Shown here: positions 1-11,690 of the stretch, piece by piece
Position numbering within the stretch: the stretch's first letter is position 1
How the letters are laid out: the number at the start of each line of letters is the position of its first letter
DNA from: Atriophallophorus winterbourni
Lineage: Eukaryota > Platyhelminthes > Trematoda > Plagiorchiida > Microphallidae
Reading direction: 5' to 3'
Length of the DNA: 64,000 bases
NCBI GenBank assembly: GCA_013407085.1
Contig: JACCGJ010001884.1
Span: forward strand, 30,001 to 94,000
Made by a program: the position numbers and the translations under genes
The notes under the pieces: generated by a model
What the model saw: the letters and a program-made list of their open reading frames with translations, nothing else
Databases searched by the model: none
Told to the model about the DNA's origin: nothing

Positions 1-800
1 TTCGCACATGCCAGTGACGTCAATCCCAGGCTTACCAGACAAATTGATGCGGTGAAATCTCGTGTCAGAAAGATTCAGTTTTGCACAGACCAGTGAATGA
101 TCAGTGTCACAGTCTACGCTTTGATATGATCTGGTGAAAAGTACGCTTCCTATTTCAGTGCGCTTAATAAGAATGAGATCAAGCAAGTGTCAGTGCTTAG
201 AGCGATGATGTTTCCAAGATACCTTATGCTGTGGTTCTGTTCGAAAGAAAGTGTTGATAACACAAAGACTGAACTGTGTGCATAATTCTAATAGGCGTTG
301 TCCATTTTCATTGGTTTCACCTACACCGAACCTCACGTGACAGTTTTGCTAAGATTCGTAATCCGCACAAACTCTAGCATTGAAATCACACATTACCACT
401 ACACTGTTTCTTTGTGACACGTTTTTCAGGACTGTTGCGAGGTTGTGATAAAAAACGTCTTTTCCAGCAGGCGTCTCAGAGAGCGTCGGCGCATAAACGT
501 CTACCAACATAATGGTACCAGTTAAGCACCTCAGATTTAGAGTCCCAATCCGTTCGCTTTCGCTGCTGCTCGGTTCTGTTGCTTTTAGAAGGTCGTTTTG
601 AACGGCAAACCCAACTCCATGCAGTCGAGTCTCATCCCAACCACTTTTTTCCAAAACATGTGTAATCGCTTTTTGTTAGTATACCAGTGTCTGGTAATCG
701 CGTCTATTGTAGGGCAGCCACGTCGACATTCGGTCTGTTTAACTCATTTTTAATAACAGCAGATTTTCTTACACCTCTGATATTCGAGACGTCGTCATGG
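1..800 (-). pseudogene. RTE apurinic/apyrimidinic-like endonuclease domain, copy A
   Basis: This is the target-site nicking endonuclease domain of an RTE retrotransposon. Reading down the minus strand one sees a piece like VDVAALQ near 740-710, then TRLHGVGFAV and ATEPSSSESERIGTLNL (about 640-530), VDVYAPTLSETP (about 510-470) and CDFNARVCADYES (about 400-350). After a stop, translation continues in the same style with ENGQRLLELCTQF, QHKVSW, LDLIL and DCDTDHSLVC towards position 60. The family normally has GDFNARVG; here the Gly before DFN is Cys and a stop follows ADYES, so the enzyme is broken. The fold is that of exonuclease III-like nucleases, which attack one DNA strand before target-primed reverse transcription. 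Confidence 0.85.
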
Positions 801-1106
801 AATGCAGGAAGCATGAATGGAATGTCCAGGTTCCCAGTTTTAGAAATGACATTTTTTTAGTTTTTGGTTCCGCTCGTGCGGAAAAATCCGTCTGCTTGTA
901 GGTTGATTCCTAATCCCCATGCACCCAATGAGGATAGCAGACCGTGGCGAGACGGCACCATATTGGCTGGGGGCTGCTCAGTTTCAGGCGGACGGTAGCC
1001 GTCCAATGAGACCTAAATTTCTCTTCTAAAGTCGAAAGCAGCCCCAGGCGCTGATCTCTACGCCAGTCGAGCCATAGCTTTTAACCGGTATCTGCTGCTT
1101 CCCGTG

Positions 1107-1451
1107 TTATTTTTCGTAGAAGCTGGATGGAGTGTCCTCTGCATTGGTGCGTTGTGATGTACGCCAGGGCAGTTCAATATGGAGAACTAGCTTTTGCCCA
1201 CGCAGCAAGTGCTCCCTCTCCACGGCCCCACTGGAACCAAAGGAACAGCTAGGCTGATACGTTTGGACAACGATGCCGTCGCAGGAGCTGGCAGGACGAA
1301 GTTGAATAAACTTCGGACTGCCTAACGGGACTCCGGCTCCGGATTTTTCCTCGAGGTTGACTCCTGAAGCCTTTTCCATGAATGGATGTAGCCACAAGGC
1401 AGTGGAGGTTTGAGATAAGGGTTTTCCTTCCCACAGGTGGACTGCCATCAT
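1107..1451 (-). pseudogene. 5' region ORF of RTE copy A, function unknown
   Basis: A 114-codon open frame upstream of the endonuclease. An equivalent frame exists in copy B at 18383-18718, with shared pieces such as NLEE, GAGVPL, SPKFI and YQPS.FGSSGAVER. The persistence of the frame in two diverged copies suggests either the N-terminal extension of the RTE protein or a small upstream ORF, but I recognise no domain. A second frame overlaps it (1249-1434), so non-coding 5' leader is an alternative. Confidence 0.35.
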
Positions 1452-1529
1452 GGAATTACGAGCTCCACCTGCCCGAATTATGCTGGTTTTGAGGCGCTAG
1501 TCAGCCGCCTTCCTCCTATTTCCTGTCAT

Positions 1530-1805
1530 TGGAAGATAAATAGGTAGTTAGAAGACAGATATATAATTAGAAGATAGATAGATAAATAGATAGCAATGCT
1601 GTTAAAATAAAAATGAATATGAAAACAAGATTCCATAAAACGAACATAAAGCACGTTTGCCAAAAAACGATAAGATTAAATCTCGATCACAAATTTAAAC
1701 TTTAATGACACGGTTCAATAAATAGAAAGAAAAATAGATACACAGATAGGTAGATAGATAGATTGAAAGAAAGATCTATATATAGATAGCTAGATTGATA
1801 GTTAG

Positions 1806-1843
<38 letters not shown>

Positions 1844-2222
1844 ACAAATATATATATAGGTGGGTGGACAGATAGACATTGGAATTAAGATAGATGTATA
1901 TTGGGATTGAGAGATAGATAGACAGTTAGATCAATAGAAAGTTAGATACAGATATAAAAAGAAAAAAATGTTATTGATAGAAAGCTAGAGAGATAAATAT
2001 ATATATATGTATAGTTGGATTGATGGATGGATTGATTGACAGTTAGATAGATAGATAGATAAATAAATAGATAAATAAATAGAGAGATAGTGATAGATAG
2101 ATAGATAGATTGATTGATAGATAGATAGATAGTTAGATAGATAGATAGATAGATCTATAGATATATAGATAGATAGATGGATAGATAGATAGTTATTAGA
2201 TAGATAGATAGATAGATAGATG

Positions 2223-2272
<50 letters not shown>

Positions 2273-2440
2273 AAGATAGATACATAGATAGACATATAGA
2301 TTTACAGATCGAAATTCAGATAGATGTATATTGTGATTGATAGACAGATAGACAGATAGATAAATAGAAACATAGAAGAGAGTTTTATAAATCAAAATGT
2401 TACGGATGGAAAGATAAATAGTTAGATAGATATATTAATA
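1530..2440. repeat. GATA/TAGA-rich microsatellite tract
   Basis: About 0.9 kb of imperfect (GATA)n with interspersed GATT, GATAAATA and GACAGATA variants; the purest stretches lie near 2045-2280. The minus strand translates as an endless YLSIYLSI pattern, which is just the tetranucleotide read as protein. It abuts the 5' end of RTE copy A. Confidence 0.95.
1808..1841. repeat. (TA)n dinucleotide run
   Basis: An uninterrupted alternating TA tract inside the GATA-rich region. Confidence 0.95.
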
Positions 2441-4220
2441 GAAGAAATGGAAGAAATTGTGATGCATGCAATTCACTAAACATCAATCAATTTATTCTGA
2501 TTCTCAATTAGTCAAACATATTCATTTTAAAATGTCTGGTAGTATCTCAATGCGCCGTGCATTCAGCTGCTTAATCGTCGTATACTATGCTTCGATTTAT
2601 TTTACAAATGTTTAACCAATCGGTTTAGAAATAAGTCAGTTAGGTTCTCTATAAATGAAGACAAGCATTGGTAAGTGAACAAGATTGCTACAACATGATT
2701 TCTGTGTACGGTTGCTTATTTGTTTTTCTTTCAATAGGCCAAATTAGTGAGTTAAATTGACTCAACCAAATTAACGTTTGGTTATAACGATCGTTAAACA
2801 CAATTGTTATAATGTGTTCTTATTTTTTTCAACAGCTTGCAAAGATTTAATAATCGGTGAGTCATCGTTGAACGCTATTATTTTTGTTAAACGACGTCCC
2901 ACGTATTTCACATTTGGCGTTTGATGTTATTTAAATTAAAACGATATAGCATTGTGTTTTGAAGTGTACCAAAATTACCATACATTTCATAGTAGAAATG
3001 CAATTGAAGACGTTCATTAAAATAACAATTCAGAATGCAAATCAGTTCTGTTCAGATAGTACATTTTGAATTATGAAGGTTTGATTTTGTTTCATAATGC
3101 GTGCTTATATGTGAGTACTGTTCGAACGCAATCTTTTGTAATCGAAATGGAGCTGCAGCTGAAATTGTCAGCGATGTCAGCCTGAACAGGATGCAGTATT
3201 CCTTTAAAAGTTTTCTGTTGAAATGTGAGGTAACAATTTTCTTTCCTAGCATGAGGTAATTCAAAATAACAGTTAAAATAAGTGTTGTTCTGCTCTGATG
3301 TGAACTCATTGATTAGTATGTTTTATAACATTTTAGCTAAGTCATTTTAAAGAGACATATTGTCACTGTATCGATGAATCGTATAATAATATGCTCTCGA
3401 AAAAACTACAAAAGCCAACATATTAAACAATTGAGACTGCTTTTGCCCCTTACCAGAGCGGACTAAAATCGGTGATTTTTAGGATTAAATTTAACTGCTA
3501 ATAGGCAAATGCTAAAACTGTGAAATTTCCGTAGATCTGCTAAGCAAATTATAGAATTAGTCATTCAGTTCAAATGAAATCCTTCAGTTTATATTACCCA
3601 AATTTCAAATGGTTCTACCCGAAATTGCGAAAATCATTATCGACTCCATTGTTTTTTTGGCACGAAGTTTTGCTTATAGATGTTGAAAGTTATATGAACA
3701 TATTCTGCTGGCGTTAATCAAATGAAGTCAGTATTTTATATAGCAGTTATCCGTGGAAATTTAACCTGTTGATCACGATATAAGTCTATTAAAGAAAGGA
3801 TAGATTATTTGGCTCGTAAACCGCATCGCAGAAATCTTATAATATTTTGTGTATTTTTGCGACGATTCTAGACTTCCATTCCTTAAAGTTTCTTGGTAAG
3901 TAGATATATTCATTAAAAAATGTTATTTAATACATTTAATTTACTTAACCCTTAAAATTACCAATCATCTGGTACACGAAAAATCATTGAAATAATAAGT
4001 TCATATGTATTACACAACTTATCCGAAGAATGTTACGCAGCTTAAAACAAATATAATACCTTATAGAACAACGTTGGTGAACTTTTAACACTTGATGTTT
4101 GATACAAATTTTTCCCGAGGTGTGAAACTTAAGATAAAATTCTGCGCCACGTAATAAAATTAGCGATCTATTGATTGTAACTCATGATTTACATATATGT
4201 GGAATTAAGTAATATTATCC
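2441..4220. other. AT-rich sequence with no recognised gene
   Basis: Only short frames occur (an 85-codon frame at 3052-3309 minus is the longest) and none resembles a known domain. No repeat of the families seen elsewhere was recognised. Confidence 0.5.
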
Positions 4221-4227
4221 AAATTTG

Positions 4228-4415
4228 CAACGTTGTTGGACACCTTCGGTCGATGACGACCATGGATGTTCATCAGAAACGCAAAATGGTTCCATGCACC
4301 ACAGCTTTTCGGATAACGAAACATTACGATGTGAGAAAAGTAACCTTACCCACAGTGCACACCACGATAATTAATACTCGGAATATCGACAGCAGTTTCA
4401 GACTGTCGGCGTGAT
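4228..4415 (-). mobile_element. RTE 3'-end fragment
   Basis: The plus-strand text around 4238-4275 (ACCTTCGGTCGATG followed by GACCATGGATGTTCATCA) matches the 3' terminal region of RTE copy B at about 15018-15060 (CCTTCGGTCGATG, CGATGTACATCA). Weaker similarity continues to a block with ACTCGG and GTCGGCGTG near 4375-4412, equivalent to ACTCGG and CGCCGGCG in copy B. It is thus the last 190 bp or so of a minus-strand RTE, consistent with strong 5' truncation during insertion. Confidence 0.55.
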
Positions 4416-5910
4416 CTACGAATAGTGGACAAGAGGTTATGTGGCCTTCTTAAGTTTGCTGACGAATCTTTGCAACGTTCCTCGAGTGCGAGCGAGTAGC
4501 GTGAACATTCTATGTATACAATTCACCATCAAATATATATTTATTATACGGTTAATGACACTTCAATTTAAATCATTATGCTTCCGTTGGGTAAAACTAA
4601 TCATTCCTCACAATTTGTTGATGATTTTATCGCATGAGATCAAGTGAGGTAAGAATGAAATAGTTAGTGATAAGGCAGTAAAGTAAAAAAAACTAGGAAC
4701 TCGTCAGCATTTGAAATTCATTCATAATAATTGATTTACGACAAACACTTTGCGTGTTACTCCGCTAAGAAGCAATTGTTAGTACGGTTATCAAAATATT
4801 CTAACTAAAATGGAGAGACACACTCTTTGCATAAGTCGCTTATGCTTCAGGATGGACCATTTTGTATAATTGATGACATGAATTAAAATGCACTATTTCC
4901 TATATTTCTAGTGAGGCAAGAGGGAAATACCAGTGAGTTATACTACGTTTTAATGAAACATATACTTTGCGAGAACATTTTCTAAGTATATTGGTGATTT
5001 AGAAATATAACACGAATGAAAGGGTATATAAATTGTGTTCAAGTGAATGTATTTTATCATATATCATTTCCGCATTTATCAATCATTCATTACTCAAATG
5101 AGCGGAACGTATGCCAACCGTAGCTCCTTAAACGGTGTAGAATGATGACGTTTATACCGTGATATGAGGTTGAGATGCATTGGCGATTGCGTGATTTTAA
5201 AAATAATTATCCAAGTACAATATTAATTTTCTAATCCGGTTATATATGTGTACATATTAATGCCAGGAAAATGTTTACACCATGTTAGAAACACCAACAG
5301 CTTTACACCAGTGTTCAAATATACAAACAATTTTACAATTATGCCAAACATGTTTTGAGTTATTCCGAAGATGAAGACAGGATAATATATATTAGAGAAT
5401 TTTCGGAATAATATATCATGTTTCACTATAATTAGTTCATTATTATTTTTTCGTTTTATTAATAATAATTATAATTATTACCATTCATTTATTAATTTAT
5501 TTTTAAATAATAAAATTGGTCCACTCAATTTATAGCGAACAACAAGGTTTTGAGTTTACAGATCATTAGCATCTTACACCATATAGAATTTGAACACGGC
5601 CTTACTTATGTCAGGATGAAGAATAATAATGGCATATCGATATTGATGATAAAATAAAAAAATGTATCCAACATATTTTACGCAGCAAATACGAAAGCAT
5701 GCCTATTGCTAAAATTAGACACAATTCCATATATATTATTATTGCATTTAAGTTTTACGCTAAATTTATTTTTTTTCCACTTAGTTAAACTCGGCAATAA
5801 AAAGGGTAACAGATTTACTAACTATCGTATATTATTATGATTTTTGAGATTCTAAAATATTGATACCAAAAAAGAGATTGGACATATATCAGTATTTTCA
5901 TGCATTAACA
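4416..5910. other. AT-rich sequence with no recognised gene
   Basis: Short frames only (68 codons at 4441-4647 plus, 67 codons at 5223-5426 minus), no domain seen and no known repeat family recognised. Confidence 0.5.
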
Positions 5911-5962
5911 TCACACTCTACAACCGGTTTCGTACTATTTGCATTCAGCACGTAGGGAGAGT
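5911..5962 (-). ncRNA. degenerate hammerhead-ribozyme repeat
   Basis: Minus strand reads CTCCCTACG, then TGCTGAATGC, loop AAATA, GTAC, GAAAC, CG, GTT, GTAGAG. Stem II, the GAAAC box and the stem I strand match the family consensus, but the CTGATGA box has lost bases and the cleavage triplet is GTT. TGCATTAACATCA, on the plus strand beside it, corresponds to the family's downstream GATGGAAATGCATG in reverse. Confidence 0.6.
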
Positions 5963-6454
5963 GAGATTCAGATCAGCATGCCTGAAGTTTGAATTTGTTT
6001 CAACTCTAAATGCAATTTATTTTACACGAATATTTTTAAGCAACACTATCAGATCAGTGACCTCGCATGATATCTCAATACCGGCCAAATAGCAAGCATA
6101 CATATTATTCAATATCGCTTAAATATTCTAAGTGATAATTGTAAAGATCTTTTTAAAGCATATGGCGAGAAGTTGAATGAGTATAACTGTATGATCTGCT
6201 AGAAAACTTCCTTTGCGCATAACAAATTTCGTGATCAGTAGTCTGTGATCTTCAAAATAAAGAAGATAATATCATAGTGTAGATAAAATGATCACCACCA
6301 AAGGTTGGTAACAGGACCAGCTAAAGTTACCATGAACGGCTTCCACATTGCATACGTTATTTTGAATAGAATCTTATCAATTTGAGAACGTAAGATTATA
6401 TTTGCTGACATATTAACTATGTAAAAGTGATAAAATTCAAAGTAATACATAAAT

Positions 6455-6510
6455 GATAATGTTGTACATGGTTCGTACAACGAACCACAATTTTCAAACA
6501 AAGAATCACA
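6455..6510. repeat. dispersed repeat with an 8-bp perfect hairpin
   Basis: TGGTTCGT and ACGAACCA face each other across the loop ACA at 6469-6487. Flanks on both sides (GTTGTACA before; AATTTTCAAACAAAGAATCAC after) are similar to those of a second hairpin at 37106-37122, so this is a repeated unit of at least 50 bp rather than a chance palindrome. Function unknown. Confidence 0.5.
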
Positions 6511-6537
6511 TAGTGATTCGTGGTCAAGCTCCCAAAG

Positions 6538-6585
6538 TTTACTCCACTACCGGTTTCTGGCTATTTGCCGTCTTTATGTGGGGAC
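6538..6585 (-). ncRNA. degenerate hammerhead-ribozyme repeat
   Basis: Minus strand has GACGGC, loop AAATA, GCC, A, GAAAC, CG, GTA, GTGGAG. The 3' half of the hammerhead (GAAAC, two-base loop, GTA triplet, start of stem I) is intact; CTGATGA is reduced to ATAAAGA. It lies 50 bp from the hairpin repeat. Confidence 0.5.
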
Positions 6586-8628
6586 ATTCAGAATATTTTC
6601 AGCAACAACAATGACAGCAATTACAAACCACTAATAAGTTTCGTTGGTAAAACATATTGTAAAATACTTCAAGCGACAACATTAACGAAAAAGGTACAGA
6701 GGAAGAGAGAGGAAATTTTTTACCAGTCCTAAATTTCAGACAAACAGGATTATTGTGGTGTTGTTTCGATCTGATTCAGTGGCATACATTCGATCGGCAA
6801 ATCAGACCAAAGTGGTTAGCGGTGTCTCCATGTTGCGACACATTTTGTTTCAACGGGATTTTCCCATGAATTATGTATGCGTGATATATTCTTGGTCATG
6901 TGCGTACTTAATGCATTGAGCAGTCTTTGTAAATTTGTTGTTGCTTCATTATTGTGTGTGAAAAACTTTGGAAGGATTGACCCAAATTAAGAAGCAATCG
7001 AAAGTGGATGCGAACCTGAGGTTGACAAGTTTAATGTTTGTGATTCAATATTTTTGTAAAGAACGTAAGAATCTTTGTACATAAACTAAGATTTGGCGAC
7101 AAATATCCAAAAGAAATAAACACCTTGCCTTCTCTACAATTTTACTATGCGCTCAGAAATAATGATGGAAAAGATCTTTTGTATCTAGTTAGTTCGAATT
7201 TTAATCGACGAATATTATATAAATTATCTAAAATTTATTAACAAGTAAAAATTCCTAATTGTTAGAAAATATATTGTTTCATTTATCCTCACTCAGACGA
7301 ATTCGTCGATCTCCGGGAAATAAAAACGTGGAGCGCTTGTGAGTCCAAAGATTTAATAATATATCTTTTGCGCTAAGCTAATTTTTGTAAGTATATTTGG
7401 CAGTACCTAAATTTCACTTGCTAATTATCCGAGACGTTTATTAAAATTCAAATGAAATACATGCTGTCAGTTTTGTATATTTGCGAAAATTTCTTTTACG
7501 TACATTTCTCGACGGTTATCCTTCGGTTTGCCAATTTGTGGTAAGATTAAAATCCGAATTGTTTGAGACACATGCGAAGTACTGTTAAAAATCATTGACA
7601 GGTTAGACTGATATCACTTTCAAACAATTAATTTGTCGCTCGATATGTACAGCCAATTAGGGTGAATCGAGAAGTGAATCAAACGGTTTTGAGATATGGT
7701 AAAATCTTGATAATTAAATTATGGGTAAATAATTCATGATCACATCGATATTCAGCTTTATATGAAGCATTTAAAAATGGCATTGATAAATGAAATTAAA
7801 GACACAAAACAATATATGAATTAAATAACGCCTCTGTTTCTTTTATTATATTCCCTTTAATTAATGATAAATTTACAAAGTCCTGGTCATTTTTCAGTCT
7901 GACTTTTTTCAGAAAATCTGTAGACGATACGCAGTTTCGTGGGATAAACATTCTCCTTTACATGAAAACAATTATACGCATCAGAGCGCAGTGCAATGCT
8001 AGAAATTTGGTTTACATATGACTATCCCGGGCAAAACCTATGAAGCATTTAGTATATCGTAAATTATGATAACCTAATGGCAATGTTACACATGTATATC
8101 ACGCCTTAAATACGCTATTAAAATAGGTATTGCAACTTCAAGACTGATACCAAATGCGTCTTCCAGTGTTACTTTCAAACTTTTATATCTTTATGTTCCA
8201 CATCAACAATTGAATTCACGTCATAATTCCCGTGACCATTTGGTAATATTAATATTAATAATATTAATATTAATATTCGTGAATCCAGTCGAACAGCAAT
8301 GAATATGTAATGTAGGGACGGCTTGTGTAACTGTCAAAATCATGTTTGAGAAATGCTACGTTGTTCTCCAGCCGAAATTTCACTAACAAGCTTAAATTGG
8401 GTAATCCTGCAATCACGAAATATCACCTTTCATACCCATAACATTAACATTACAAGCGTGTTCGACATAATGAATATAAATACTCGTTGAATATTATGTT
8501 TGTCCATTATTTCCTGATTCATAATGAACTATTTGAACAGAATGTGTGAAAACCGATTGCGTTACCCGAACTCACAGCGATTAATTAATTCACATGACTA
8601 TTGTCCGTAGACCAGAAAAGATCCTTTG

Positions 8629-8630
<2 letters not shown>
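6586..8630. other. AT-rich sequence with no recognised gene
   Basis: No frame with a recognisable product. A small AATATT/AATATTAATATT block at 8246-8278 is low-complexity. Confidence 0.5.

Positions 8631-8675
<45 letters not shown>
8631..8675. repeat. (TA)n dinucleotide run
   Basis: About 45 bp of uninterrupted alternating TA, able to form a cruciform. Confidence 0.95.
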
Positions 8676-8679
<4 letters not shown>

Positions 8680-8984
8680 CATTATATGTATTATAAGGTT
8701 ATTCGCAATATTCACTTGCATGCATTGTCCGAATTATTTATCAACATAATTTATTATTATTATAACTTTGTACGTTGATATGTTCCAAACCATCATAGTG
8801 ATATCTATCTTTTAATAGTGAAAATGGGCGAACAATTCTATTTGCAAAGTCAGTGAATATATGAACAAACATTTGATTTTGCTATATTGCTATTCGTGGC
8901 CAACCATATAGGAGTCGCGTCCGAATTCCGTTTATTCGTGATCAGTTCCTAAAACTAAACACAAATTCGAAACTAAATATTCAT

Positions 8985-9050
8985 TTGCATGCATTTCTAT
9001 CACACACCTCACGACCGGTTTCTTGCTGTTTTGCTTTTACTAAGCAATAT
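8985..9050 (-). ncRNA. degenerate hammerhead-ribozyme repeat
   Basis: Minus strand reads TTAGTAA, AAGC, AAAACA, GCAA, GAAAC, CG, GTC, GTGAGG, TGTGTGAT, then AGAAATGCATGCAAATGA, the typical downstream block of the family. The cleavage triplet GTC and the CG loop are kept; the CTGATGA box is mutated. A much weaker plus-strand copy may lie at 9225-9300, where the same ATGCATGTAAAT block recurs. Confidence 0.6.
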
Positions 9051-11175
9051 ATTGTGTTGCTCACATCCCCATCCCATACACATGACTTTATCACTTTCTG
9101 AATATTAGCAAAATTCAACAACTTTGTGTATTGTTTGTCTAAGAAAGTGGTGCTAAATTATTATCAACAAATAGTAATTTCAAATGATTTAGCTTACAAT
9201 TACGTGTATTATATGACCTTTGGATAGAGCACCTCGTAGAATATTCCGTCCGCTGTGTGATGTGCGCGTTATAGAAATGCATGTAAATTAGCATTTTTCA
9301 CCATGATCATATTTTTAAGAAATATTTACATGTTTTGGGCACAGGATTTAACAGCTTGGCTCACAAACCTTATCTAACTGTGTCAATACAAACGCAACTA
9401 TTTTTTAAAGTTGTACGCTGCCTGAAAATTTCGAAGATAGTTATAGAGTTTGCGTTCGAGGACGGAACCTAACGCAGACAAACCAAACAACACGTTATAC
9501 AATATGCGTCAGCGTTAATTAGAAAATTAACGTTTTTGTTCGTTTGTTGAAATCGTCTTACCTGTAAAGTATCGAATTGAACAAATTGGAGATAAACAAA
9601 GTTCGGAGGAAAATGGATTCTCTTTGGAAGAGGATATTTACTTTTTCATAAAGCAATCGTTGAACATCTAGCAGGTATTGTCTAACTTAATTTGTTTAAT
9701 TATGCTGGAGTCGTTTTAGAAGAAGTGTGGCTTTGAAAATGAATGTGCGGGAACGTGATGCTTTTCAATGTTTTAAATACATATTTTTGAAAGAGAAATG
9801 TTCAGACGTTACGTGTTTTTAATTATAAGTATCTACATTTCGATTGATTTATTACTTGCTTACTGTGTTTACAGTAAGGAAAAATGGGGATGGTGGTGAG
9901 TATAAGAATTATTTCAATAATATTATTAATATTATTATTAATAAAAATAATACAACACATTGAATCAATTAACAGTTATTCGTTTTAAAGAGTCATCATA
10001 AAAATCGGATAAGGATATTTTTCCTTTCATTTCGGTGGATATTTCGGCCAGGATTGTATCATCTATGTTTAATAATAGATCTTCGGATAAGGATACCTTT
10101 TACTGATTATATCGAATGGGTTTTCAAGTGAATTCAAATTCAATTTGAATTCTATTCGCAATAGTACCGGCGTTAATTTAATCGTTTTGTCATTCTAATA
10201 AAGATCATGAGTGTAGGCATAAAGCAATGTTGTTGTGCGGCAGAGATTGGTTATAGTAACGCACTAACTAAGGTGCATCAGAGGTGAGGATATTGCCTGT
10301 TGAAATTCACAACACTAAATTATTGTTGTTTGCAACTCTCTTTCCGAAAATAAGTCAATAGGTTGCTTTTTTGTTTTTTCAGTTTAAGCGCCGAACTCTT
10401 GTCATCCACGTGTTTGCTGTTAGATTAAGCTTATCGCATATTGTGTCTTCATTGAACATTATTTGAATTACCTCGAATTAGTTCGTGCTACATTTGCGCG
10501 AACTTAGTTTAGCGTTACTGGTCTTGTTTCGTCTGATCTGGAAAACGTTATAGCTTATATATAATAAATTGTAACAGTTAACTGGGAAGGTCAAAATTTT
10601 AATTATTAAATGTTTTCCTAAAAGTTGCCCCGGTTATGCATGCAACTAATTACAGACAGATTAAACTCGTGTACACTGCATTTCTGCTTTCTAACGCTTA
10701 ATCATCCGATAAATACTGGTTGATCACCGAAATAGTATAATTTTCAAAATAACAAATGGATAGTGCTTCATTTTGAAACACAATTAAGTTCAACCATTTG
10801 TATTCAACTCGTTTTTAGTGGATTTGAGTGAATCAAGTACGTTTACAAAGCGTTTGAAATACGTGAGATGGGCAATTTAACACAACACGTTCTAGATAAT
10901 AAACTTCAAAACGATTAACATTTAGTTAGACTCTAGTTCTTAGAATCTGGAATGTATTCAAATTAGGCTATTTTTTGCGAAAGTATTAATTTCTAGTTTT
11001 AAATATAGTTGAGTCAGTAATAACACGCGAAGACAAAAAAGAGTAAATTTTTGTTAGTGGTTATATTTTTACCCCAGTATGCATCCTTTGTGGCACATGT
11101 GATTGTTCATGTTGTTCGTGCCAGCCTGGTGCAACAGACACATACAATCGCTACTTGTTTACCATTACTACATTG
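9051..11175. other. AT-rich sequence with no recognised gene
   Basis: Apart from the doubtful hammerhead-repeat trace at 9225-9300 and an ATT-rich low-complexity block at 9918-9952, nothing was recognised. Confidence 0.5.
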
Positions 11176-11280
11176 TTTCAAGCGCATACGGATCATGACC
11201 TTATTTTCCTAAGTGATACGTGCAAACATTACGAAACCGGTAGTTGGGTCTGTGAAATGCATGCAAATGAGCATTTATTT
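11176..11280 (+). ncRNA. hammerhead-ribozyme repeat, plus strand
   Basis: Begins with the family's upstream block TTTCAAGCGCATACGGATC, then TTTTCCTAA, GTGATA, CGTGC, AAACA, TTAC, GAAAC, CG, GTA, GTTGGG, and ends with GAAATGCATGCAAATGAG. GAAAC, the CG loop and a usable GTA triplet are intact; the first C and T of the CTGATGA box are altered. It is one of the better delimited single copies because both flanking blocks are present. Confidence 0.65.
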
Positions 11281-11690
11281 TTGAAGTGTATTGTATTCTG
11301 AAACTCATAATTCTCAACGCACATGGAAGCGTGACCCGACTATCGATAGTTTACTGCATATTATCAGATCGGCACTCAATATAACTAAAACACTGAAGCT
11401 TCAGTAGAATAATCTAACATCTCTCCACACTTTAGTTCATCTCAAGAATCGTATATGCGAGTTAAAATCGGTTTTGGGCCACGCAAATTGTTATGCAAGT
11501 TTAGTGGGGTAAATCTATCTCGGTCACTTGAGGCAATGGGTCACTCGTCATGGCGAAAATTGTGAATGGTGAAAATCCTGTATCGTGAACAACTCGGTCT
11601 TCAGACTTCCTCGGTCTAACATAATCCCTTTGTTTATGAAATAGAGTTGAATACCTGATGAGCGACATTAACCGAGATACCGTTTGTGTG
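11281..11690. other. no gene recognised
   Basis: Possibly contains the degraded 3' end or LTR of the gypsy relic that starts at 11691 (minus), but no LTR ends were identified. Confidence 0.4.

Larger units (their letters stand above)
1..1515 (-). mobile_element. RTE-type non-LTR retrotransposon, copy A, cut by window edge
   Basis: Minus-strand RTE element carrying its 5' region and most of its endonuclease; the reverse transcriptase part lies beyond the window start. It is colinear with copy B about 17.3 kb further on (for example 349-654 matches the segment near 17.5-17.9 kb, and 1107-1451 matches 18383-18718). The similarity stops near 1515, where a GATA-rich microsatellite begins, so the 5' end is truncated or replaced there. 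Translation needs frame changes and passes stops, so this is a relic. Identification rests on the endonuclease motifs; the exact ends are inferred. Confidence 0.85.

Noticed and set aside
1985..2395. 136-codon minus frame rich in YLSIYLSI
   Set aside because: It is the GATA microsatellite read as protein.
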